NCBI GenBank assembly: GCA_003254905.1
Contig: QANU01056374.1
Span: forward strand, 62,001 to 126,000
Direction: 5' to 3'
Source: Nissolia schottii
Taxonomy: Eukaryota; Streptophyta; Magnoliopsida; Fabales; Fabaceae
DNA: 64,000 bases
Shown: piece after piece, positions 47,154-59,306 of the stretch
Layout: every line of letters begins with the position of its first letter
Position numbering within the stretch: the stretch's first letter is position 1
Position numbers and translations under genes: made by a program
The notes under the pieces: model-generated
Seen by the model: the letters and a program-made list of their open reading frames with translations, nothing else
The model's database searches: none
What the model was told of the DNA's origin: nothing

Positions 47154-49646
47154 TGTTTTCACCATTAAATCATTAAAGTAGAGATGAGTCACACTACTTA
47201 CTTTAATGATGTAATAGTAAAAATACTCATTTTACCCTCCAAAATAAAATTTTCACTTTAAATGATCCTTACTTGTAAAGTAATGTCCAATAAAAGTTGG
47301 TCTAATTCGTCCTCATAGATGTAGTCCATTAATAATAACGAATAACGATAAACAAAGATTTGGTAACTCAATAATCCTCTAATGCCACAGAATTCTGGAC
47401 ACCAAATCATAAGTCATGTTTAGAAGTGAAGTCATCAAAAGACTTGGTACTTTTTAGGTTAAGAATAATACTCAACTATGACGCAAATTTCCTTTAACAA
47501 ATTCAAATCAATACTCTTACTTAAAGCCTTTCTTTTTAATTGACATGATCAAACCTTGGCACATCTTAAAAACAGTAAGTGCCTTTATCTAAGTTGATCA
47601 CACGACACTCCTTGAATTCTGGATAGAGGAGCCATCCTGTGATTGATTTTGGCAGGGGTTATGCATAAAATGAACATTATTGATGAATAGATTTAGGAAG
47701 AAGAAAACAAGCTCGTAGCAGAATGCAGTAAGTAATCATCCGTTAATGCTCATCTTTGTAACTATTGAGCACAAGCTCAGACTCAAGACTTTGATCAAGG
47801 AAAGGTCAGGGCTTAAAATGGGTTGACCAAAAGGTATGCAATAATCAGAACCCCTCAGATAACGCTAATTTGCTAAAAGACCAAAACTCTGAGATTCTCA
47901 TTTGCCCCAAAACATAGTAGAAAACATTTGAATTGATAGACAATTTTCTTTTTCTTTTCTTTTTCTGAACTTGGAACTGATGGGCAGAATCTACTTTCCG
48001 TCAATTGCATTATAAGAGAAAATGTTTGAAAGTAACAAACATTGCTTCTACAGGCAATGGTCATAAAACAGAACTAGTTAATGAAAATCATAAAGCAGTT
48101 CATGTTTGCTATCAAGCTTAAATTATAGTGCACAGTTTCTAAAATAAGCGAATAAGCCTATATGCAATACTAATTTTAGTAAAGCCGATTAGCATCATAC
48201 CTTGCAAAGACACACAGACAACAGTACAAAAGGATTAAATGGGTCGATTCCATGTTTTAATCATTTTTCATTTCCTGCCAATGTGTAATCAGAACATCTC
48301 ACGTTCTATTTAATTGAATATATAACATAATAGCTTCAAAACTTTCATTCTATATCTGCATATTAGCATTTCAAGTGAAACCAAGTGTAAACATGCACTG
48401 TAAACAATATTAAAACACTTGGAACAATCACATAAGGGTAAAGCCAATTTTAAAACCTTGGGCAAAAATAGTGATAGTTTAGTAGAAAGTAACTCCGACT
48501 ATATTTCTGGTCACAAAAAGCCGAGACTAGCTTTACAAGAACCTAACCAAAATCTCCACTGTCCTAAGCTTACTAATCCCATAATAATTCTGCTAATGGA
48601 AAAGGGAACTTTGAAAATAAGAAAACATTCGCCAAAGAAATTCCGCCAATGGCTAACACCTTTCTTTTTACAATATCACGTTGCTCAATCAAAAGGTTAG
48701 GGGTGTGAATACAGGCACAAGTCATAATTTAGAACACACACAGATCAAAACTATCAGCCATGGTTGCCAGAGGCATCTGACTTTTCAAATAAACTGTAAA
48801 GCGTTTTAGCCTGTTGCCTTTTCAAGAACACAACTTTGTGAATTACAACTCAAATTCAGAGGTTTGGCCAAAGATGAGCTTTTGTGGTAACCTGTTGACT
48901 TTCCAATGCCACAAAAGCGGCTTTATGTCACAAAAAAAAGAAAAAAAACTTTCGACTTAAAGAAAAATTGTTTGAAATTAACAAAAAATGTTCAACAGAA
49001 ATGAAACCCCCCCCCCCTTGCATGGACACATATTTGTCTGGCAAAAAGGTGCCCTAGTTTTGTCTCATAAGGCAACATCACTCTGAACTGTGTCATGAGT
49101 TTTCCCTCATGCTTGTTCTATTTTTCCTAACTAAAATGGAAGGCTCAACACCCTGCATTGCTGCTGCATTGAGCCGGGCCACTTAGAGATTAAGCAAATA
49201 GCGAAAATCATTTAACACGTCGAATTAGGGGGTAAAACGTAGAACACACACAGATTAACACAATTAGGCATGTTTGCCAGAGGCATATGATTTTTCAAAC
49301 AAAACTGCCATTTTGTAAAACGTATAAGCAGCAGCATTGTTACTTATGAACACAATTCTTGGAATCACAATTCATTCAGAGATTTGGCCTTAGAAAAGCC
49401 TCGATTACAACCTGCCATTAACATCAATCACAAAATTACATATGGAATGTGGGCTATCTTGTGCCAATCCTCCCCTGTTCCTTCCTTACACCGCTCCTCC
49501 AATTCTGTGCAGCCGTTAATAGTCAGATGTTTAAGTGAAGTAAGGTGTTGTACACCAGTAGGCAAGGACTTCAATTCTGTGCAGTTGATAATAGCTAGAT
49601 CTTCAAGTGAAGTAAGGTGCCGTACACCTTCAGACAATGATCTCAA
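47154..49646. repeat. 2.5-kb tandem duplicate, left copy
   Basis: This block and 49648-52130 have the same order of sequence with small differences (for example caatggtcat against caacggtcat), including the 3' end of a CNL. Apart from that CNL end it holds no gene; the parallel 93-codon frames at 48419 and 50893 have no recognisable domain. The join is a single N at 49647. Confidence 0.85.
49428..49646 (-). pseudogene. Extra copy of the CNL4 C-terminal LRR end
   Basis: 72 codons ending HKIAHIPYVIL, identical in translation to the end of CNL4 (51912-52130), and cut at the N at 49647. It is an incomplete 3' end without an upstream gene: either part of a real tandem duplication or an assembly artefact. 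Confidence 0.8.
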
Positions 49647-49647
49647 N

Positions 49648-52130
49648 TGTTTTTATCATTAAATTATTAAAGTAGAGATGAGTCACACTCCTTACATTAA
49701 AAACACTCATTTTACTCTCCAAAATAAAATTTTCACTTTAGATGATCCTTACTTGTAAAGTAACACCCAATAAAAGTTATTCGCCCTCATAGATGTAGTC
49801 CATTAATAATAACGAATAACGATAAACAAAGAGCTGGTAACTCAATAATCCTCCAGTGCCGGAGAATTCTGGACACCAAATCATAAGTATGTTTAGAAGT
49901 GAAGTCATAAAAAAACTTGGTACTTTTTAGGTTAAGAATAATACTCAACTACGACACGAATTTCCTTTAACAAATTCAAATCAATACTCTTACTTAAAGC
50001 CTTTCTTTTTAATTGACATGATCAAACCTTGGCACATCTTAAAAACATTAAGTGCCTTTATCCAAGTTGATCACACGACACTCCTTGAATTCTGGATAGA
50101 GGACCCATCCTGTGATTGATTTTGGCAGGGGTTATGCATAAAATGAACATTATTGATGAACAGATTTAGGAAGAAGAAAACAAGCTCGTAGCAGAATGCA
50201 GTAAGTAATCATCCGTTAATGCTCATCTTTGTAACTATTGAGCACAAGCTCAGACTCAAGACTTTGATCAAGGAAAGGTCAGGGCTTAAAATGGGTTGAC
50301 TAAAAGGTATATTGGTAAGAATGCAATAATCAGAACACCTCAGATAATGCTAATTTGCTATAAGACCATAACTCTCAAATTCTCATTGGCCCCAAAACAT
50401 AGTAGAAAACATTTGAATTGATAGACAATTTTCTTTTTCTGAACTAGTAACTGATGGGCAGAATCTAGTTTCGGTCAATTGCATTATAAGAGAAAATGTT
50501 TGAAAGTAACAAACATTGCTTCTACAGACAACGGTCATAAAACAGAACTAGTTAATGAAAATCATAAAGCAGTTCATGTTTGCTATCAAGCTTAAATTAT
50601 AGTGCACAGTTTCTAAAATAAGCGAATAAGCCTATATGCAATACTAATTTTAGTAAAGCCGATTAGCATCATACCTTGCAAAGACACACAGACAACAGTA
50701 CAAAAGGATTAAATGGGTCGATTCCATGTTTTAATCATTTTTCATTTCCTGCCAATGTGTAATCAGAACATCTCACGTTCTATTTAATTGAATATATAAC
50801 ATAATAGCTTCAAAACTTTCATTCCATACCTGCATGTTAGCATTTCAAGTGAAACCAAGTGTAAACATGTACTGTAAACAATATTAAAACACTTGGAACA
50901 ATCACATAAGGATAAAGCCAATTTTAAAACCTTGGGCAAAAATTGTGATAGTTTAGTAGAAAGTAACTCCGACTATATTTCTGGTCACAAAAAGCCGAGA
51001 CTAGCTTTACAAGAACCTAACCAAAATCTCCACTGTCCCAAGCTTACTAATCCCATAATAATTCTGCTAATGGAAAAGGGAACGTTGAAAATAAGAAAAC
51101 ATTCACCAAAGAAATTCCGCCAATGGCTAACACCTTTCTTTTTACAATATCATGTTGCTCAATCAAAAGGTTAGGGGTGTGAATACAGGCACAAGGCATA
51201 ATTTAGAACACACACACAAAATCAAAACTATCAGCCATGGTTGCCAGAGGCATCTGACTTTTCAAATAAACTGTAAAGCATTTTAGCCTGTTGCCTTTTC
51301 AAGAACACAACTTTGTGAATTACAACTCAAATTCAGAGGTTTGGCCAAAGATGAGCTTTTGTGGTAACCTGTTGACTTTCCAATGCCAAAAAAGCGGCTT
51401 TATGTCACAGAAAAAAAAACTATCGACTTAAAGAAAAAAATGTTTGAAATTAACAAAAAATGTTCAACAGAAATGAAACCCCCCTTGCATGGACACATAT
51501 TTGTCTGGCAAAAAGGTGCCCGAGTTTTGTCTCATAAGGCAACATCACTCTGAACTATGTATATATAAATTTGAGTTCATGAGTTTTCCCTCATGCTTGT
51601 TCTATTTTTCCTAACTAAAATGGAAGGCTCAACACCCTGCATTGCTGCTGCATTGAGCCGGGCCACTTAGAGATTAAGCAAATAGCGAAAATCATTTAAC
51701 ACGTAGAATTAGGGGGTAAAACGTAGAACACACACAGATTAACACAATTAGGCATGTTTGCCAGAGGCATATGATTTTTCAAACAAAACTGCCGTTTTGT
51801 AAAACATATAAGCAGCAGCATTGTTATTTATGAACACAATTCTTGGAATCACAATTCATTCAGAGATTTGGCCTTAGAAAAGCCTCGATTACAACCTGCC
51901 ATTAACATCAATCACAAAATTACATATGGAATGTGGGCTATCTTGTGCCAATCCTCCCCTGTTCCTTCCTTACACCGCTCCTCCAATTCTGTGCAGCCGT
52001 TAATAGTCAGATGTTTAAGTGAAGTAAGGTGTTGTACACCAGTAGGCAAGGACTTCAATTCTGTGCAGTTGATAATAGCTAGATCTTCAAGTGAAGTAAG
52101 GTGCCGTACACCTTCAGACAATGATCTCAA
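49648..52130. repeat. 2.5-kb tandem duplicate, right copy
   Basis: Counterpart of 47154-49646. It includes the true 3' flank of CNL4 and the last 219 bases of its coding region, and continues without a break into the rest of CNL4, so this is the native copy. A poly-C tract (49011 region) is shortened here (51480). Confidence 0.85.
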
Positions 52131-55100
52131 TCCCCAACATCTTTCAATCCTCAGAGTTGTTAGGGAGCACAAACCTTCCAAACCTTGCTCTGGCAATGAC
52201 TCAAGCTCATAACAATCCTTGATTACTAGAATCTCCAGAGAGCTGAGTTTCATGATTTCATTTGGAAATTCCATCAAGTGTGGGAAATATTCTATTTCCA
52301 TAAATTTGACGCATTTCAGGATATTCATCATTCCCTCCGGGAAGGTTGTTAGGTAACAATAGAGACGACAGAGAAGGCGGTCTAACTTGCAGTCAATAGA
52401 GATTGACTGTATAAGGTAACCCATAAATTGGAGGTGTTTAACACATGGAAGCCACGATGACAACTGAAATTTAGGGCTATCAGAGACGCACAAATAAGAG
52501 AGACGGGGGAACATGACCCCTCTTTCCACTTTCAACAATCGCTCCAAGTTTCGTAACCTGGACACTATGAGTTCCTCCAAAGATGGGAAAGCCCTCAACT
52601 CCACACTTTTATAACATTCATCATCATCATCCATGTATTGCACATTATCTAGAAAAGATATATTAAGTTCTCTTAGAGATGGGAGTTTACCAAGTGTGGG
52701 AAGATGCCGACAGTTTCTGCATTTATCAAGTTTAAGAGAGACTAAATTGCTGAGGGCTAAATTGTTACCCATCCAACTTGGCAAGCATAATCCTTCATAA
52801 TAACTTATGTTCAACACCTTGAGATTTGAGTGAGGTTGAAGAGCTTCAAGTACTTGCCCAACATCGGTAAGAGATGACTTGGTTCCATCACTTTTGTCCC
52901 ATGACAAACATAACTCTCGGAGGTCTTCTTTATCCTTCAAATTGGCCTCTTGAGCTTCAGATAAACTGTCGACATTCCCTAGGCCTTCGATGTTTAGTTC
53001 TCCTCCTAGATTCAAGTCACGTAACTCTGCCAAACTATACCCTGCCTCCGTTTTGACAATGAATACATTTAATGTTCTAAAATGAAATAGCTTGTGAGTG
53101 TAAGGGAACGTACCAGATAATCTAAAACATCCTCTAATGATAAGGTGTCTGAGATTCTGTAAGCAAGTCAAGTGTATTGGTAGACTATGAAGTTCTTGTA
53201 AACTAACCAGTTTCATGATTTCCAGTTTACGTAAATTGTAAATACAATCTGGGAAGGCTTTTATCATCAAATCATGAAGTTCCAAATACCGCAAGTGGGT
53301 TAAATTTCCCAATAATGATAACTTGAATGAATTTGTGCGTAAAACTCGAAGAGAACGGTTTGTCGGAAACCAACCAGAAATTCTTGTCCGGTCCAACTCA
53401 AATTGGTATAATGTTCGTAAAGATTCAACTTTCTCAATTGCTCCTTTGTCAAATGTTGTTGGACCACCATAGCCAAAACTTATATGATGTGTGTTTCTTG
53501 GAAAATCAGTCAGGTCTGTTTTCTCCAAACACATACTCTCTTGCCCTGCAATTAGTTGAGCAAGATCGTGGACTAGATCATGCATCTTGCAACAAATACT
53601 GCCCATATCATCATAAGCCTTTACATCTTGGAAGAATGATTTTTGGTACAATTCATTCCAAATCATGTTGCCAACTTCCTCTACATCCAAGTTTTCTCGA
53701 GATGAAATATGCCCATTAGCCATCCAAAGATGAATCAAATCTTGCTTCATCATTTCTGCATCTTTGGGAAATATCGCACAGAAAGCAAAACATTGCTTTG
53801 ATATTGGAGTTAAATAAGAGTAACTCAACCTCAAGGCACGAAAAATATCATTTTCATCGGGTAGAGTCCAAAGCTTACTTTCTTTAACTTCAAGCCATTC
53901 TTTTTGCCCACACCTGGAGCGCATTAGACCTCCTAATGCCTTTGCTGCANCCATAGCCAAAACTTATATGATGTGTGTTTCTTGGAAAATCAGTCAGGTT
54001 TGTTTTCTCCAAACACATACTCTCTTGCCCTGCAATTAGTTGAGCAAGATCGTGGACTAGATCATGCATCTTGAAACAAATACTGCCCATATCATCATAA
54101 GCCTTTACATCTTGGAAGAATGATTTTTGGTACAATTCATTCCAAATCATGTTGCCAACTTCCTCTACATCCAAGTTTTCTCGAGATGAAATATGCCCAT
54201 TAGCCATCCAAAGATGAATCAAATCTTGCTTCATCATTTCTGCATCTTTGGGAAATATCGCACAGAAAGCAAAACATTGCTTTGATGTTGGAGTTAAATA
54301 AGAGTAACTCAACCTCAAGGCACGAAAAATATCATTTTCATCGGGTAGAGTCCAAAGCTTACTTTCTTTAACTTCAAGCCATTCTTTTTGCCCACACCTG
54401 GAGCGCATTAGACTTCCTAATGCCTTTGCTGCAAGAGGAGACCCCTTGCATTTCTTCGCAATCTCCTTGCCAATAGCTACAAGCTCCTCGCGTTCTTCTT
54501 TGTCCTTTCCAAATGCACATAGTTTGAACAATGACCAGCAATCATCCTCAGATAGACAGGACAAATCATGAGCTTGGCATGTTCCCATGATTGTTGCAAC
54601 ATCCCCATCACGAGTGGAGACTAAAATGGAAGCGCCTCTGGATCCATAAGACAAAACAGGTTTAAACTTATCCCATTTGTCCTGGCTTAGTCCGAGCTCT
54701 AACTCTTGGCTCCTTTTCCATACATCATCTAAAACCAACAAGTACCTTTTACTTTGCAATAATTCTTGCACTTTTTGTTCCAATACAACTAAATTGGAAA
54801 TATCACATTTTTCTTTCTTGATAGATTCTATAATAGAGCACAAAATGCTCTTGATATTAAAATTCTCAGAGACACATATCCAAATCTTCAATTCAAAATG
54901 GTCACTTACTCTTTGATCGTTGTATACCAATTGAGCAAGTGTTGTTTTTCCAAGGCCTCCCACGCCAACAATGGGATAGACGGAAAGGGAGTCACAGTCC
55001 CGAGCTGGACCAAGAAGAAACTCCACGACCTTCTTTTTGTCTTCATCTCTTCCATATACTTGTGGGGTGCCGATAGTTGGGCTAGTCTGGCGCCATTCAG

Positions 55101-55518
55101 CTACTTCAGTTGGCCTCTCCCGAACACGCTTACTTAGAACGAACTTGTTCTTAGCTTCAGCAATTTGATCCAACCTCCTTATAATCTCGTTCAGCCTACG
55201 CCCAACCCACCATCAAAATATGATTTTCTCTGGTGTGAAAGAGCATAAGCCCCCAAGTTGAAGAGATTCAATAGAAGCAGAACAATCATCAAGCACATCA
55301 TCTAGCATGTACACTGCATCTTTAAGTTGCTGCAGCCAAACTTTAACAGAGCGATTTGTAAATTGTTGCTCCTCAGCATCATCAAGATAGGCCTTGATCA
55401 GATCTAGAGTGGTTGACAGCTTTTCTGCCGCTTGCCTGATTCCAGAGAAGGTTGCAAATTCACGTTGGACAAGAGGGAACAAACTCTTGAGTGCACCTTT
55501 AATCAAGGACTCAGCCAT
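51912..55518 (-). pseudogene. CNL4: nearly complete CNL with one nonsense codon
   Basis: Start MAESLIKGALKSLF at 55518, end HIPYVIL at 51912. Bases 53467-53949 and 53951-54433 are the same 483-base coding segment on both sides of a single N. Counting it once leaves 3123 bases, exactly 1041 codons in one frame. Motifs: LDDVLDD, GVGGLGKTTLAQ, YLLVLDDVW, GASILVSTRD, CKGSPLAAKALG, CFAFCAIFPKD, MHDLVHDLAQ, then LRRs to the end. The one lesion is TGA at 55213-55215 (codon 102), where CNL1 has CGT in IIFRWW; an ancestral CGA would need only C to T. It could be a null allele, a sequencing error or a gene read through an alternative start. As written it is broken, but very recently. Confidence 0.85.
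53467..54433 (-). repeat. 483-base coding segment present twice around an N
   Basis: 53467-53949 and 53951-54433 differ at only about four positions and end at the same coding point. Joined ends that overlap like this are typical of unmerged contigs or two haplotypes. Confidence 0.85.
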
Positions 55519-55624
55519 TTTCAGAGAACGCAAAAATGGAGAAGGGAAAAAAATATATTAGAAATATGGTTTTGCTTGAATGAGTGAAGTAAACAAATGA
55601 AAGTGGTGAGAGTAACGGTGGCAG

Positions 55625-55660
55625 GTGTGGAAGTAAATATACTACAAAGTCAACGGGTAT
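55625..55660 (-). promoter_or_regulatory. W-box and TATA-like element upstream of CNL4
   Basis: On the minus strand CGTTGACTTTGTAG is followed by TATATTTA. The TTGACT core is at 55648-55653, 130 bases before the start codon, almost the same spacing as in CNL1. Confidence 0.5.
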
Positions 55661-55670
55661 CGGCTTGAAA

Positions 55671-55702
55671 TGCCAAATGCCAAATGCCAAATGCCAAATG
55701 CC
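55671..55702. repeat. Heptamer repeat AAATGCC in the CNL4 promoter
   Basis: About four to five tandem AAATGCC units just upstream of the W-box. CNL1 has about two at the same place (gaaatgccaaatggca), so it has expanded here. Confidence 0.75.
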
Positions 55703-56279
55703 AGCGAAGGAACCATTTTTTCTTTTCTACTCCCAGCCATGTGCAACAATGCAAGGTTCCGTTCGAAGCAGTAAACAATAATTAATTTTGGAACCTGTTG
55801 ATCATAGCAATTAAACAATTAACAATGCCAACTTCAATGGAATCAAAAATGATTCCACGGAATAAGTTTCTGGTGCAATTATTGTGGAAATTATTATTTC
55901 ATTATAAAATACTAAATTTGTTTTTCGATACAATCTCATAGGTTATGATTGGTTGCTGAGACAAGAATGTGTAGGCTTTTCTTTTTAGTGGCTAACATTT
56001 TTATACCTTTCACTTGCTCTCTTTTCAAGCTATAGCACAGAAAAACATTTGAGCTGCAATGTGTAGGCTTTCTTTTTTCATTTCTTCCAGTTTTCTGTAG
56101 CAATTAAACTTGAGTGAACTGGACATTGGCTTTTATTTTGTCTTTAAGTCATAAAGGCATAAACTTTCAGGATCCAAGCATTTCAATAGGTAGTATTAGA
56201 ATAACATATCCTAACTAACATTTGTTCTAAAAAGTAAAATAAAATGAAGTATAAAAGGAAGCTTGTCCAACTCATCCAA

Positions 56280-56365
56280 TGGAGAAAACAAAATCTCCTT
56301 GCAAATTCACTATGCACCAAATGAAGAAAATTCTCAAACCCAACTCCAAGTAAGGCCTCAAGCCG
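56280..56365 (-). pseudogene. CNL N-terminal remnant
   Basis: The minus strand encodes EALLGVGFENFLHLVHSEFA, similar to the start of CNL2 (MAEALLGVAVENLLSLIQSEF). The ATG is replaced and the frame is lost after about 20 residues. It sits inside the flank shared with CNL1, so it may be an older receptor start captured there. Confidence 0.55.
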
Positions 56366-56569
56366 TTTTTCACAAAATACAAAAATTGAGAAGAAAGGGA
56401 AAAAGACTAGAGATTCGAGATTTGGTTTTGCCTGCAAAATGCTGTCCCTAGCTATTCAAAATACATGTGTATGTATAGCAGGCAGCAATAAGAGGAGCAG
56501 ACTCCTAAAGGAAATTTGGTGTAATGTTGAAAATTATGACTGGCTTAATGCACCAAAATGACAAATAAC

Positions 56570-57110
56570 TGATTTTAGAAATGTTTGGTTTCAAATAGCT
56601 ACTAGTTGCAGGTGCATGTGCTAGAGTATGGGCTTACAAGAAGCATAGAGAAAAGACTAATGTTCATGTCATGGCATTGAACACTATTAGAGGTGTTCCA
56701 TTGAGCCCAAGAGAGAACAATATGCTTGATATTCTTACACAATCTCTCCATCGCAGGTACCTAGGACTTCCTCCTCGTGGACGACATCAATGATTCCCCA
56801 CACATAGGCTTCAGCTTCATCAAGTGCTCACTAAAAGGCATTTTTATTTTCATTTTTTGAGTTTCTTTTTTCAAAAAAGTGTAAGTTGCCTTCACAGAGG
56901 AGGTGAGCACACTTGAAGTCTTGGAGAGAGACACTGATATGGCAGATTTCAGTCCAAAGAGAACCGCCAAGGTGAGTGACTAGGAAAAAGTCAGATTCAA
57001 CTACAACCTTCTTTGCACCCATTTGATTAACTTCGCAGAGCTCGAACAAAATGCCCCCACAACTCATCATGAAGGACACAGCACCAGGAAGCCAAACTGT
57101 GAAACCCTGC
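56570..57110 (-). pseudogene. RNase H-like retroelement debris and an unrecognised frame
   Basis: Minus frame 56831-57079 has GAKKVVVESDFFLVTHL and a C-terminal CEGNLHF, resembling the plant LINE-type RNase H fold (K-V-x-VE.D...V and the later H.REGN), but without full catalytic residues. On the plus strand, about 56620-56790 reads HVMALNTIRGVPLSPRENN, which I do not recognise. The region is probably retroelement debris. Confidence 0.4.
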
Positions 57111-57549
57111 TTTTGTAAATTGCAAATTTTATATAATAATTAAAGTGATTGTGATGTACAAAAATAAATAGAAGTGATTAATTATATAAATATTTAATTT
57201 TTTAATTAAATAAAAAAGAAACAATTATATGTGTGCTAATTTGTATGGAGTCATATTATTTATAAACTAAAATGACACTAAAAAACTCTCTACTTTTTCT
57301 CTCTTCATGATTTATTTTACTTTTATTTTTATTTGCCAATTTTTTTATGTTCTCTCTCCATGGGTGTCTTGGGTGTCCATCCTAAGAGTTAAAACATCAT
57401 TTCTCATTTGTAAATATAAGAACTTTAATATTATATTATTGTGATAGATTTTACAATCTAGTCAATAAAAAATAAGAAACACAATGCATGTGACACTATG
57501 GGAATTTCAAATTACTTTAATCATTGTGTGTTAACGATGCAAGTATTTT
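57111..57549. other. Spacer; no gene seen
   Basis: AT-rich sequence ending in the target duplication of the MITE that follows. Confidence 0.5.
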
Positions 57550-58077
57550 GGGGAAATGGTCATTTTCATTCTTGAAAGTGTAAGTCTGAGTCACTTTGGT
57601 CCTTGAAATTTAAAATCTGACTTTTTAATCTTTGAAATTGTAAGTTGCAAGTAAAATTAGTCATTCAATTCATTATCATTATTGTATTGTCATATTTTTA
57701 CTATTTTTTTGCATTAAATGAGAATGTGATAACAACAAAGTCTATGTGAAAACACTAAAGACTAAAAATACGTCTGTGACACTACTTGCTACAAATCTTA
57801 GTTATTATTGTAGCTTCATTTACCACCATAACTACTTTTGCTACCTCATTTGCAGTTTCAAATGCAGTTACAACTCATTTGCAATCTAAATTGTTGTTAC
57901 TATCCCTTTTAATGTGATAAATTAACAAAAATGTGATAATACAATAATGATAATCAATTGAGAGATTAATTCGACCTACAACTTACAATTTTAGGGATTA
58001 AAATGTCAAAATTTTAATTTCAAAAACCAAAGTGACTCGAGTTTAAACTTTATGGGATTAAAATGAGCATTACCCCT
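57550..58077. mobile_element. Mutator-like MITE with 9-bp target duplication
   Basis: The 528-bp element has long inverted repeats: the left starts GGGGAAATGGTCATTTTCAT, and the right, in reverse complement, AGGGGTAATGCTCATTTTAA. Pairing continues for roughly 145 bases (gagtcactttgg, gaaattgtaagtt, tcattattgtatt in both arms). It is flanked by AAGTATTTT at 57541-57549 and 58078-58086. A 9-bp duplication with long terminal repeats is the Mutator hallmark. It encodes no protein. Confidence 0.85.
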
Positions 58078-58086
58078 AAGTATTTT

Positions 58087-59039
58087 ACATTTATTATAAT
58101 ATATAAATTCTGATACGAACCATATACTCCGCCACATCAGCTTATTGTTGCAAATGCCAATCTCACTCTTTCTCCCTTCCTCTTCTTAATATGTAATGTA
58201 ACTCCTCACCACAATAATTCTCATTTATGCTCACAAACAATAACCCCCTCTCTACACTTCTTCTTTCATTATCCTATCCACCACAATAAACTGCCACCAG
58301 TTTCATTTTAGATTGCACACCCAATAATCACTCCCATTTCAAAATCATTAAGAAAATCATTACTTACATGATTTAAAAATAAGCGCATCACTAGGAGCAA
58401 TTATCCATTGATTCATGCAGAGTTCTACACAAACCATTGATTTAACTAAAATTCTACCATTTGAATCATGTCCAACATGTTAATCCATAAGGATAAAAAG
58501 AAAGTTATTTACCATGTTTTCACACATTCATTTATGCCTCATAGAAACGCTTTCAATCATTAGGAGGTAGCCAAAGTAAAATACGAGCATATGTTTAATT
58601 TATTTTTTCTAGCCTTTTGTTCAATATGTAATTTATCTATGATTGCTACAGAAAATAATATATCATGTCACAATTTTATTTAGTGTTGTAGAGACTAATA
58701 AAGAGTTTTGATGTCAATAGGAATGTTACTTCCATTTTATCAAACTTAGAAAGATAAGAGTTTTAAAGCAATATTGAGACTAGAAATAAGGATTTTATGA
58801 TAAAAATTTGCAATAAAATCATTATTGATAAAAATATTGAAATTCATATCATTAAAACACGTTATATAATTGACACTATAATTGTTTTATATATCACAAC
58901 AATATATTAGATTTTACATTATTAAAATAACATGTGCTAACCTTCTTTAGTTCCACATTATGCATATCTAAATCTAGTTTGTAATTTACTTTAACGACAG
59001 TGATAGATTTCCTAATATTGATGATGTTGCCATTGTTGT
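58087..59039. other. Spacer; no gene seen
   Basis: AT-rich; no domain or repeat border recognised. Confidence 0.5.
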
Positions 59040-59306
59040 GTGGCATTGGGCAACACTTTCATGCAGCAATGAAGGAAAAGAAAAGAAAGAATGCTTCAAA
59101 CAGAAGCTTCGAGAATGAGAGTGAAAATTGTATTATTATAGTTGTGTTAACCGAATAGAATAAGTACAAGGTATATATATTTGAGTCAGGGAGACTCAGG
59201 GTAGTAATTATGGATAACAAACTTGACAATCATTGTAACTAACTTTTAACCACTTGCAGTTGCTTGCACAGCAAGACAACTGTTTTATCCTTTCTCTTGT
59301 ATTACC
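59040..59306 (-). mobile_element. 3' LTR of the copia element (approximate)
   Basis: Behind the pol gene on the minus strand a purine tract (TGTGGGGGGG, about 59306-59315) marks the edge of the 3' LTR. The LTR holds AAATATATATACC (TATA-like, near 59175). Exact termini and a target duplication could not be fixed. Confidence 0.55.

Noticed and set aside
48419..51174. Two parallel 93-codon ORFs (48419-48700 and 50893-51174)
   Set aside because: They are similar only because the 2.5-kb block is duplicated; there is no domain and they lie in CNL 3' flanks.
52874..55137. Plus-strand ORFs opposite the CNL genes (e.g. 52874, 53327, 54677, 54898)
   Set aside because: They are antisense shadows of the conserved CNL coding strand.
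55671..55702. AAATGCC heptamer array as a CRISPR-like or satellite array
   Set aside because: Short slippage repeat without spacers in a plant promoter.
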